DNA of 5,714 nucleotides. It comes from CAZOVK01 sp964583165. Its GTDB lineage: Bacteria; Bacillota; Clostridia; Lachnospirales; WRAX01. Where the stretch lies: contig CAZOVK010000109.1 in the NCBI GenBank assembly GCA_964583165.1, positions 1 through 5,714 of the forward strand. Reading direction: 5' to 3'. Every line of letters begins with the position of its first letter. Position 1 is the first letter of the stretch. Below are positions 1 through 5,714 of the stretch, in pieces. A program made the translations under genes and the position numbers. The notes below the pieces were generated by a model, which had not been told where the DNA came from, did no database searches, and worked only from the letters and a program-made list of their open reading frames with translations.

Positions 1-2
1 TG

Positions 3-8
3 TATAAT
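3..8 (+). promoter_or_regulatory. Candidate -10 box (TATAAT) of the transporter operon
   Basis: A perfect TATAAT hexamer lies 34 bases before the proposed dppB start, in an AT-rich leader. Transcription would begin near position 15, giving a 5' leader of about 28 bases that still contains the whole ribosome binding site. The matching -35 element would lie to the left of the window, so the promoter cannot be confirmed here. TATAAT can occur by chance in AT-rich DNA; its position and perfect match make it plausible. Confidence 0.5.
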
Positions 9-27
9 GTATTAAATTTGAACAAGA

Positions 28-35
28 GAGGTGAT
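28..35 (+). promoter_or_regulatory. Ribosome binding site that decides the dppB start
   Basis: GAGGTGAT is an eight-base perfect complement to the 3' end of 16S rRNA (anti-Shine-Dalgarno plus the flanking ATCACC). It contains the GTG at 31, which would otherwise look like a start codon. The next in-frame start is TTG at 43, seven bases after the end of the pairing region. The distance from the GAGG core itself is 11 bases, longer than the 5-7 seen at the other genes here, so the fit is good but not perfect. Confidence 0.75.
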
Positions 36-42
36 TGCAAAT

Positions 43-990
43 TTGATTAAGTATGTATTGACCCGACTCGTGTTGCTTATTCCTATCGTCCTTGGCGTTT
101 CGTTTATCGTGTTTTCGATAATGGCGCTCACGCCGAGTGACCCAGCCCGCCTGATTTTGGGCGAAAGAGCCGAAGAAAGTGCTATTATCGAACTTAACCG
201 CCAACTTGGGTTCGACAAACCGTTTATCGTCCGTTATTTCAATTATGTCAAAGACGCGGTGACAAAGTTCGACTTCGGAATGAGTTATGTGACCCGTGAA
301 CCCGTGCTGAAAGAAGTAGTTGTACGCTTTCCGAATACACTAAAGATTGCGTTTTTGAGTGTCCTATTTTCGGCGCTCATAGGTATCCCACTGGGTATTC
401 TCTCCGCTGTAAAGCAATATTCTGTCGTAGATGCAATCGCGAGTGTTTCGGCCATGTTCTTTGCGGCGGTTCCGGGGTTTTGGCTGGGCATGATGTTTAT
501 GCTCATATTTACACTCTGGCTGGGTTGGCTACCCGCAAGCGGTGTAGGGAATTATCGCTATTTCATTATGCCGATTATGACAATGGCTATTCCGTCTTCG
601 GCGTTTTTGCTCCGTCTTACACGCTCAACAATGCTTGAAACAATCCGCCAGGATTACATAAGAACCGCGCGTGCAAAGGGTGCTTCAGAAGACCTTGTTA
701 TATTCAAACACGCGCTCAAAAACGCGCTCTTACCTATTATTACCATTTTGGGTATAAACTTCGGCGCACAGCTCGGTGGGGCTATTGTCGTTGAAAGTAT
801 TTTCTCGATACCCGGACTGGGTTCTTTGCTTGTAAACGCAATCCGTCAGAAAGACGTTCCGCAGGTTATGGCTTCGACGATATTCCTTGCTACGCTGTTC
901 TGTCTGATTATCGTACTTGTCGATTTAATGTACGCGTTTATCGACCCCCGTATCAAAGCCCGCTATGCCAGCACGGGCAAGAGTAAATAG
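43..990 (+). CDS. dppB: Peptide/nickel-type ABC transporter permease, DppB family
   Basis: This is one of the two membrane subunits forming the channel of a Dpp/Opp-type importer in the cytoplasmic membrane. Numbered from TTG at 43, the protein has 315 residues, normal for DppB. It begins MIKYVLTRLVLLIPIVLGVS, the usual DppB amino end with the first membrane helix at about 9-28. Further hydrophobic segments lie near 100-123, 134-160, 172-193, 229-252 and 278-300, giving the expected six. The cytoplasmic EAA loop that docks on the ATPase is seen at about 205-231 (YIRTARAKG followed by FKHALKNALLP). The conserved ESIFSIPGLG is at 251-260 and the FIDPRIK end at about 299-305. A start at GTG 31 would add four residues but would place the start inside the ribosome binding site. 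It is the first gene of the operon, nine bases before dppC. The family is certain; the substrate (dipeptide, oligopeptide, nickel or other) cannot be told from this subunit. Confidence 0.95.
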   Translation: MIKYVLTRLVLLIPIVLGVSFIVFSIMALTPSDPARLILGERAEESAIIELNRQLGFDKPFIVRYFNYVKDAVTKFDFGMSYVTREPVLKEVVVRFPNTLKIAFLSVLFSALIGIPLGILSAVKQYSVVDAIASVSAMFFAAVPGFWLGMMFMLIFTLWLGWLPASGVGNYRYFIMPIMTMAIPSSAFLLRLTRSTMLETIRQDYIRTARAKGASEDLVIFKHALKNALLPIITILGINFGAQLGGAIVVESIFSIPGLGSLLVNAIRQKDVPQVMASTIFLATLFCLIIVLVDLMYAFIDPRIKARYASTGKSK

Positions 991-994
991 GAGG
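989..994 (+). promoter_or_regulatory. dppC ribosome binding site overlapping the dppB stop
   Basis: AGGAGG shares its first two bases with the TAG stop of dppB and sits five bases before the dppC ATG. A ribosome terminating on dppB therefore covers the initiation site of dppC, which suggests translational coupling of the two partner permeases. The dppC/dppD junction has the same arrangement. Confidence 0.85.
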
Positions 995-999
995 AATCG

Positions 1000-1890
1000 A
1001 TGGGTAAACAAGTTACTGAACAGATTGAAAACAATTACAAAAAGAACAGCCAATTTGCAGAGATTTGGCGTCGCCTTAAAAAGAACAAACCCGCTATGGC
1101 CGGGCTTTGTATCTTGATAGTTTTCGTACTCTTAGCTGTCTTTGCGGACTTCATAGCCGATTATGACACTATTGTCATACGTCAAAACGGTTCTATAAGG
1201 CTTCAACCGCCCAGCGGTGAACACTGGTTCGGAACAGACGAGTTCGGGCGCGACATCTTTGCGCGTATCGTTCACGGCGCACGTATTTCTTTGACAATCG
1301 GGCTTGTCACAACCTCGGCGGCCGTGCTCGTCGGTTGTCTTGTGGGAGCCAGTGTCGCGTATATAGGCGGTTGGTATGACACAATTGTCATGCGCATATG
1401 TGACACCATGTCGTGTATACCCACTATGTTGATGGCTCTGGCCATAGTGGCGGCTCTCGGCGCGAATATGCCGAACCTTCTAATCGCAATCATCTTCGCG
1501 AATATTTCAGTTTACATACGCTTCATACGTTCAACAGTTCTAACGGTTGTCGATATGGACTATATCGAAGCTGCGCGCGCCTGCGGAACGGGCAATCTAC
1601 GCATTATCAGAAAACATATCCTTGTAAATGTCAGCGGCCCTATCATCGTTCAGGCCACGCAGTCGATAGCCGCAATGATTCTGTCTGCCGCGGCACTGTC
1701 ATTCCTCGGTATGGGCATTCAGCCGCCACGACCCGAATGGGGCGCTATGCTCTCGTCGGCGCGTGAATATATGAGAACAGCGCCATATCTCATGGTTTTC
1801 CCGGGTGTTGCTATCGTGCTTTCGGCGCTTTCATTGAATCTGTTCGGCGACGGATTGCGCGATGCGCTTGACCCAAGACTGAGAACATAG
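1000..1890 (+). CDS. dppC: Peptide/nickel-type ABC transporter permease, DppC family
   Basis: This is the second membrane subunit, expected to pair with DppB to form the translocation pore. The 296-residue length is typical. A charged, Lys/Arg-rich cytoplasmic amino end (about 1-30) precedes the first helix at about 33-53, matching the OppC_N region. The family's hallmark HWFGTDEFGRDIF lies at 75-87, followed by helices near 99-121, 137-155, 158-178, 215-236 and 262-284. The EAA coupling loop begins at E190 (EAARACGTGNLRIIRKHIL), and the protein ends in the usual GDGLRDALDPRLR form. The ATG has an AGGAGG site five bases upstream, so the start is secure. It sits between dppB and dppD with nine-base gaps on both sides. 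Substrate is not readable from this subunit. Nothing looks truncated or unusual. Confidence 0.95.
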   Translation: MGKQVTEQIENNYKKNSQFAEIWRRLKKNKPAMAGLCILIVFVLLAVFADFIADYDTIVIRQNGSIRLQPPSGEHWFGTDEFGRDIFARIVHGARISLTIGLVTTSAAVLVGCLVGASVAYIGGWYDTIVMRICDTMSCIPTMLMALAIVAALGANMPNLLIAIIFANISVYIRFIRSTVLTVVDMDYIEAARACGTGNLRIIRKHILVNVSGPIIVQATQSIAAMILSAAALSFLGMGIQPPRPEWGAMLSSAREYMRTAPYLMVFPGVAIVLSALSLNLFGDGLRDALDPRLRT

Positions 1891-1894
1891 GAGG
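1889..1894 (+). promoter_or_regulatory. dppD ribosome binding site overlapping the dppC stop
   Basis: AGGAGG begins inside the TAG stop of dppC and is five bases from the dppD ATG. Stop, site and spacing repeat the layout of the dppB/dppC junction, which supports coupled translation of consecutive subunits. Confidence 0.85.
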
Positions 1895-1899
1895 AGTGT

Positions 1900-2877
1900 A
1901 TGTCGGAATTATTACTGGATGTTCAAAACCTCTCGGTTGTATACAAAACTGACCTAGAAACCGTTTATGCCGTCAATGGCGCAAGCATAAGGCTAGAAAA
2001 GGGCAAAACGCTGGGGATAGTCGGTGAAACGGGCGCGGGCAAGAGCACGCTTGCGTTGTCAATCTTGCGGCTTCTGCCAAAGCCTATCGGTCAAAAAACG
2101 GGCGGCGCGGTTGTTTATGAGGGGCAAGACCTTGACACGTTACCCGAGGGAAAGATGAAGGCCATTCGCGGCAACAAGATTTCTATGATTTTTCAAGACC
2201 CTATGACGAGTCTGAACCCAATTATGAAAATAGGCGACCAGATAGCCGAATCGCTAATTTTACATAATGATGAGAAGCTCACAAAGGAGCAAATCAAACA
2301 GCGCGTTGATGAAACGCTTCAATTGGTAAGTATCCCGGCTTTTCGCGCCAATGATTACCCACATCAGTTTTCAGGCGGTATGAAACAGCGCGTCGTTATC
2401 GCAATGGCGCTGGCTTGCAAACCGAATCTACTTATTGCCGACGAGCCAACAACAGCGCTGGATGTGACGATTCAGGCGCAGGTTCTTGCCATGATGAGCG
2501 AGCTTAAAGAGGTGCTCAATACCTCAATGATAATGATAACCCACGATTTAGGCATTGTCGCGCAAGTGTGTGATGATGTTGCGGTTATGTACGCAGGCGA
2601 GATTATCGAATGCGGTAATGTAAGAGATGTGTTTTTGAGCGACAAACACCACCCCTACACAGTCGGGTTGTTCGGTTCATTGCCGAATCTGATTGAGAAA
2701 TCACCCCGTCTGTCCCCGATTGACGGATTTATGCCTGACCCAACAAATCTGCCCAAGGGTTGCGCGTTCTGCCCACGCTGCCCTAAAAGAATGGATATAT
2801 GCGAAACACAGAAGCCCGATGATTATGACTTTAATGGTCACAGAATCCGTTGTTTCTTGTACGGCAGAAAGGAGTAG
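1900..2877 (+). CDS. dppD: Peptide/nickel-type ABC transporter ATPase, DppD family
   Basis: This is a cytoplasmic ATP-hydrolysing subunit that pairs with DppF beneath the DppB-DppC channel. The 325 residues contain the full nucleotide-binding domain: Walker A GETGAGKST at 42-50, Q-loop Gln99, signature FSGGMKQR at 157-164, Walker B LLIADEP at 177-183 with catalytic Glu182, D-loop ALD at 186-188 and switch His215. Walker A has Thr and Ala where many relatives have GESGSGKS, a conservative change. The carboxyl end carries the oligo_HPY extension (HHPYT at 250-254) and a cysteine cluster C288, C294, C301 and C318, with an extra C291. The 288/294/301/318 spacing fits the [4Fe-4S] site described in some DppD/OppD proteins; a bound cluster here is inference. 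The gene is three bases before dppF, whose ribosome binding site lies in the last codons of dppD. ATP binding and hydrolysis look intact. Confidence 0.95.
   Translation: MSELLLDVQNLSVVYKTDLETVYAVNGASIRLEKGKTLGIVGETGAGKSTLALSILRLLPKPIGQKTGGAVVYEGQDLDTLPEGKMKAIRGNKISMIFQDPMTSLNPIMKIGDQIAESLILHNDEKLTKEQIKQRVDETLQLVSIPAFRANDYPHQFSGGMKQRVVIAMALACKPNLLIADEPTTALDVTIQAQVLAMMSELKEVLNTSMIMITHDLGIVAQVCDDVAVMYAGEIIECGNVRDVFLSDKHHPYTVGLFGSLPNLIEKSPRLSPIDGFMPDPTNLPKGCAFCPRCPKRMDICETQKPDDYDFNGHRIRCFLYGRKE
2868..2874 (+). promoter_or_regulatory. dppF ribosome binding site inside the end of dppD
   Basis: AAAGGAG lies directly before the dppD TAG stop, spanning its final Lys and Glu codons, and six bases before the dppF ATG. 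It fixes the dppF start at 2881 and suggests coupled synthesis of the two ATPases. Confidence 0.8.
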
Positions 2878-2880
2878 ACG

Positions 2881-3831
2881 ATGGCAAAACCGTTAATTGA
2901 AACAGTTGAGCTGAAAAAGTATTTTAAGGTTGCGTCGGGCTGGCTTCATGCCGTTGACGGCGTGAGTTTCAAGATAAATGTGGGCGAAACACTTGGCGTT
3001 GTAGGCGAATCCGGTTGTGGCAAGAGTACGCTTGGGCGCGTTATGCTGAAATTGCTTGAACCAACGGGTGGTCAGATTATCTATGACGGTAACGACATCA
3101 CGGGTTACTCGAAGAACGAGATGAAGAAACTCCGCACTGATATGCAAATCGTGTTTCAAGACCCTTACGCAAGCCTTAACCCGCGCATGACTGTTCTGGA
3201 GCTTATCACTGAGCCTATGACAGTCAACCGCACCTACCCGAGCAGAGCCGAAATCAACAAAAAAGGTCGCGAAATCATGGAGCTTGTCGGTCTTGCGCGG
3301 CGTTTAGAGATGTCATATCCGCATGAGCTTGACGGCGGTCGCCGCCAACGTATCGGCATTGCGCGTGCATTGGCGCTTAATCCCAAGTTCATTGTCTGTG
3401 ACGAGCCTGTTTCGGCGCTTGACGTTTCTATTCAGGCACAGATTCTGAACCTACTTATGGACTTACAGGACGAGTTGAACCTTACATACTTGTTCATCAC
3501 TCATAATCTTTCTGTCGTTAAACATATCTCTGACTTTATCGCGGTCATGTATCTCGGCAAATGCGTCGAGTACGCGACAGAGGACGAGTTGTTTGAAGAC
3601 CCTCGCCACCCATACACACAGGCGCTTCTTCGCGCAATACCTATGCCCGATGTCAACTCACGGTTTGACAAAAGCAAGATAATCAAGGGCGAGGTCACCT
3701 CACCCGTCAACCCGAAGCCCGGTTGTCGTTTCGCGGCGCGTTGCGAATTATGCACGGCGGCGTGTACCGAAGGCGACATACCGCTTATTCAGGTCAGCCC
3801 CACACATTATGTAGCATGTAACAAAAAATAA
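2881..3831 (+). CDS. dppF: Peptide/nickel-type ABC transporter ATPase, DppF family, with degenerate signature motif
   Basis: This is the partner ATPase of DppD, cytoplasmic and 316 residues long, normal for DppF/OppF. Visible motifs are Walker A GESGCGKST at 42-50, Q-loop Gln93, Walker B IVCDEP at 171-176 with catalytic Glu175, D-loop ALD at 179-181 and switch His208. The signature that should read LSGGQ is LDGGRRQR at 150-157: the serine that contacts ATP gamma-phosphate across the dimer is Asp151 and the glutamine is Arg154. I recall this LDGGRRQ form in clostridial-type homologues, so it may be a lineage trait rather than damage. The oligo_HPY extension (HPYT at 243-246) is followed by C282, C288, C295 and C313, plus an extra C291, matching the DppD cluster spacing. 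The reading frame is clean and all other motifs are intact. Eighteen bases separate it from the binding-protein gene. Confidence 0.95.
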   Translation: MAKPLIETVELKKYFKVASGWLHAVDGVSFKINVGETLGVVGESGCGKSTLGRVMLKLLEPTGGQIIYDGNDITGYSKNEMKKLRTDMQIVFQDPYASLNPRMTVLELITEPMTVNRTYPSRAEINKKGREIMELVGLARRLEMSYPHELDGGRRQRIGIARALALNPKFIVCDEPVSALDVSIQAQILNLLMDLQDELNLTYLFITHNLSVVKHISDFIAVMYLGKCVEYATEDELFEDPRHPYTQALLRAIPMPDVNSRFDKSKIIKGEVTSPVNPKPGCRFAARCELCTAACTEGDIPLIQVSPTHYVACNKK

Positions 3832-3837
3832 TCACAC

Positions 3838-3843
3838 GGAGGG
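3838..3843 (+). promoter_or_regulatory. Ribosome binding site of the substrate-binding protein
   Basis: GGAGGG lies six bases before the ATG at 3850 in the 18-base gap after dppF. It is a strong site and fits the high level usually needed for a binding protein. The gap contains no hairpin or promoter-like pair. Confidence 0.85.
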
Positions 3844-3849
3844 TACAAA

Positions 3850-5445
3850 ATGAAAAAATTTGCACTGTTACTCGCGTTGGCAATGGTTTTCTCAATGCTT
3901 GCAGGTTGCAGCGGTAACACAGCCACGCCGGCCAACGTCGGAGCGGCCCCGTCCGGCTCAACATCACCGTCAGCCGGTACCGCGACACCTACACAGGCTC
4001 CTGCCGCCGCAAAGCCGGACACTCTTGTCTATGCCACACAGCAAGATTTCAACATTCTAAGCCCGTTCTTCACAGGCGCAACCCCCGACCAGACAGCCAC
4101 ATGGGCAATTATGGACTCGCTGTTTAACATGGACACAAACGGCAACTTCTACCCGCTTGTCGCCGAAAAATGGGATTTCTCAGAAGACGGCAAGGAAATC
4201 ACTTTCTACATCAGAAAGGGCATCAAGTTCCATAACGGAACCGAAGTCAAGGCTTCTGACGTTGTTTTCAGCGCCGACCTCATGAAAAATTCGCCCTTTA
4301 AGGCGCGTGTCGCGGCTCTTTATGACAAGGCCGAGCTTATTGACGATTACACGATGAAGTTCATTCTACCGCAACCGGCCGCACAGTTCATGTATGAGCT
4401 TGCGCTCCAATTCGCGGTTTACCCGGAAGCTTATTATAACGAAGTGGGCGGCGATGATGGCTTCAAGAACGCGCCTATCGGTTGCGGGGCATATGAGTTC
4501 GTTTCGCGTACCGCCGGTGAAGGTTGTATCCTCAAGGCATTCCCGGATTATTACGGCGACAAGCCCTCGATTGAAAACATCAACCTGAGATTCATCCCAG
4601 ACGCATCAACAGCGCTCATTTCGCTTGAAAACGGCGAAATCGACCTTTGCCAGTATGTACCGGCGGCCTCCTACCCTCTTGTAGAGTCAAATCCCAAACT
4701 TTCGCTCTACAGCTCTAAGTTCCCACGCGTATTCAACCTCATTCTTAACTGCGAACAAGAGCCGTTTAAGGACAATGCAACGCTTCGTCAAGCATTTGCC
4801 GCGGCGATTGACAAGCAACTCCTTGTTGACATAGCGCTTGAAGGTCACGGTGTGACGGCTACGACGCTTGTAAACGACGTTTACATTGCCGCCCCCAAGA
4901 ATATTGACAATTACGCTATCAAGTATGACGTAGAAAACGCCAAGAAACTGCTCGCCGAAGCGGGTTACCCTGACGGAAAAGGCTTGCCGTCGATTAAGAT
5001 GACGACTATCGAGATGTTCAAAAAGCAATCCGAAATGATACAGGATATGCTTAAACAAATCGGCGTTACCGTCGAAATCGACATGGTTGAGCTTAGCACA
5101 TACATCTCCATGCAGTCAAACCGCGAGTTCACAATGGGTCTTATGAGCACGAACCAAGGCGGCGATGCTTCGGCGTTCTCAGCCATGCTCGACCCGACTA
5201 GCGTATCGAACGGCGCGGGTTATAACAACCCTGAAGTCGTCGAGTTGTTCAAACAGGCCTCCGCAATCATGGACAACGAAGAGCGTTCTAAGGTCTATGA
5301 AGAGCTTTACAAAAAGGTCATTGACGACATGCCCTACATCTCCATCTACTTTGTAGACACGGTTTCTTGCAGCAGAGCCGACCTCAATGTAGAGTCTTTC
5401 ATGGGTTATATAGCGATGAAACTCATGTATATCAACTTCAAGTAA
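3850..5445 (+). CDS. Extracellular substrate-binding lipoprotein of the peptide ABC transporter (family 5)
   Basis: This is the ligand receptor of the importer, predicted to be anchored to the outer face of the cytoplasmic membrane. It has 531 residues, usual for family 5 (SBP_bac_5). A lipoprotein signal peptide covers 1-19 (MKK, then a hydrophobic run) with lipobox LAGC at 17-20, so Cys20 would be lipidated. Residues 21-56 form an Ala/Pro/Ser/Thr-rich flexible linker. The mature domain starts near LVYATQQDFN (59-68) and includes the family signature region at about 115-139 (FYIRKGIKFHNGTEV at 119-133) and the NCEQEPFKD...LRQAFAAAIDK block at 300-322. The GTGPY motif common in the family reads GCGAY at 211-215. 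Five cysteines (212, 226, 267, 301, 507) remain in the exported domain. It comes after the ATPases in the operon. A peptide ligand is most likely, but nickel or another small ligand cannot be excluded. Confidence 0.93.
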   Translation: MKKFALLLALAMVFSMLAGCSGNTATPANVGAAPSGSTSPSAGTATPTQAPAAAKPDTLVYATQQDFNILSPFFTGATPDQTATWAIMDSLFNMDTNGNFYPLVAEKWDFSEDGKEITFYIRKGIKFHNGTEVKASDVVFSADLMKNSPFKARVAALYDKAELIDDYTMKFILPQPAAQFMYELALQFAVYPEAYYNEVGGDDGFKNAPIGCGAYEFVSRTAGEGCILKAFPDYYGDKPSIENINLRFIPDASTALISLENGEIDLCQYVPAASYPLVESNPKLSLYSSKFPRVFNLILNCEQEPFKDNATLRQAFAAAIDKQLLVDIALEGHGVTATTLVNDVYIAAPKNIDNYAIKYDVENAKKLLAEAGYPDGKGLPSIKMTTIEMFKKQSEMIQDMLKQIGVTVEIDMVELSTYISMQSNREFTMGLMSTNQGGDASAFSAMLDPTSVSNGAGYNNPEVVELFKQASAIMDNEERSKVYEELYKKVIDDMPYISIYFVDTVSCSRADLNVESFMGYIAMKLMYINFK

Positions 5446-5714
5446 TGAACACAACACACCCAACAGCATCAATCACCTTCAAAAACGGCGCAAAGGTGAT
5501 TGTGGAGCTGTTCCACGAGAACGCGCCGAACACAGTGAATAGCTTTATCTATCTGGCGAATGCCGGAGCTTTTGACAACTGGCGTATTTCACGCGTTGAG
5601 CCGGGTTATGTTGTAGACGCAAGCACAAACGCGTTCGATAAAGAGCTTTGTCGGTATCTTATCGAAAACGAGGGCTCTTATGTTGACAAAGAAGCGCGTC
5701 TAAAACCAGAGCTT
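5445..5714 (+). CDS. Cyclophilin-type peptidyl-prolyl isomerase, divergent, cut off by the window end
   Basis: The first 90 codons are present and the frame is still open at the window edge. Residues 8-57 match the cyclophilin amino half: a first strand (ASITFKNGAKVIVEL), the APNTVNSFIYLANAGAFD helix region at 27-44, and RISRVEPGYVV at 47-57, equivalent to the FHRV.PGF segment. Cyclophilins catalyse cis-trans isomerisation of X-Pro bonds. The catalytic arginine is kept (Arg50), but the usual HR is SR, the pocket Phe is Tyr55, and the QGGD that normally follows is DAST (58-61). Residues after 61 do not resemble a standard cyclophilin to my eye. No signal peptide is visible, so it is probably cytosolic. 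The ATG shares its A with the TAA stop of the binding-protein gene (TAATG), and no Shine-Dalgarno sequence is seen in the 25 bases before it, so its translation is probably coupled. The remaining active-site residues (Phe113, Trp121 and His126 in human CypA) would lie beyond the window. Confidence 0.8.
   Translation, partial: MNTTHPTASITFKNGAKVIVELFHENAPNTVNSFIYLANAGAFDNWRISRVEPGYVVDASTNAFDKELCRYLIENEGSYVDKEARLKPEL
5470..5502 (+). repeat. Perfect 10-bp inverted repeat inside the start of the cyclophilin gene
   Basis: CAATCACCTT (5470-5479) and AAGGTGATTG (5493-5502) are exact reverse complements separated by 13 bases, and could form an RNA hairpin covering codons 9-20. No T-run follows, so it is not an intrinsic terminator. 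It lies within coding sequence and may be coincidental. Confidence 0.6.

Noticed and set aside
1413..1766. Open plus-strand frame of 117 codons within dppC
   Set aside because: It overlaps a clear permease gene in another frame, has no ribosome binding site of note, and its composition (rich in Arg, His, Ser) resembles an out-of-frame reading.
3328..3351. DppF as a decayed or pseudogenised ATPase because of the LDGGR motif
   Set aside because: The reading frame and every other catalytic motif are intact, and the same variant is, to my recollection, found in related clostridial-type proteins.
3665..3683. TTGACA (3665-3670) with GATAAT (3678-3683) near the end of dppF, as an internal promoter for the binding protein
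   Set aside because: The hexamers are only 7 bases apart, not the 16-18 needed for a sigma-70/sigA promoter, and no suitable -10 lies 17 bases after TTGACA.
4687..5058. Minus-strand open frame of 123 codons opposite the binding-protein gene
   Set aside because: It lies wholly inside a well-supported coding region, shows no recognisable domain, and is explained as the antisense shadow of that gene.
43..5445. Assigning the operon specifically to nickel, glutathione or opine uptake
   Set aside because: All these importers share the same subunit families and I see no substrate-specific residue pattern; only the broad peptide/nickel family is supported.
5179..5472. Minus-strand open frame of 97 codons crossing the binding-protein/cyclophilin junction
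   Set aside because: Both strands cannot plausibly be coding here; the plus-strand genes have family motifs and this frame has none.
5470..5502. Inverted repeat as a terminator of the transporter operon
   Set aside because: No T-run follows the right arm, the stem is not especially GC-rich, and it lies inside the coding region of the cyclophilin gene.

Overview
The window holds one plus-strand operon for an ATP-driven importer of the peptide/nickel ABC family (Dpp/Opp type), followed without a gap by the first 90 codons of a divergent cyclophilin-type peptidyl-prolyl isomerase. The strong GGAGG/GGTGAT ribosome binding sites, tight gene packing, lipobox-type binding protein and protein flavour suggest a Firmicutes/Clostridia-like anaerobe of moderate GC. 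This is inference; there is no rRNA or other phylogenetic marker here, and I cannot name a species.

Layout: a TATAAT box lies at the left edge (3-8), followed by dppB (43-990, TTG start), dppC (1000-1890), dppD (1900-2877), dppF (2881-3831), a family 5 substrate-binding lipoprotein (3850-5445) and the cyclophilin fragment (5445 to window end). Gaps between genes are 9, 9, 3 and 18 bases, and the last junction is a one-base stop/start overlap (TAATG). There is no terminator-like hairpin with a T-run anywhere, so a single transcript is likely. No gene-free stretch exceeds 42 bases, and no RNA gene, mobile element or CRISPR was seen.

How the parts work together: the lipid-anchored binding protein captures a peptide-like ligand outside the membrane and delivers it to the DppB-DppC channel. 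The DppD-DppF ATPase pair powers import. Both ATPases carry the C-terminal oligo_HPY extension with four cysteines in the spacing expected for an iron-sulfur cluster. DppF has a degenerate signature motif (LDGGR instead of LSGGQ) while DppD keeps an SGG form, so the two ATP sites are predicted to be unequal. The cyclophilin has no visible signal peptide and is probably cytosolic. Its link to the importer is only positional.

Most of the window is an ordinary nutrient-uptake operon. The points worth a second look are the corrected dppB start, the unequal ATPase motifs, the paired cysteine clusters, the active-site changes in the coupled cyclophilin, and a perfect 10-bp inverted repeat inside the start of the cyclophilin gene. 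I see no strong sign of an undescribed system.
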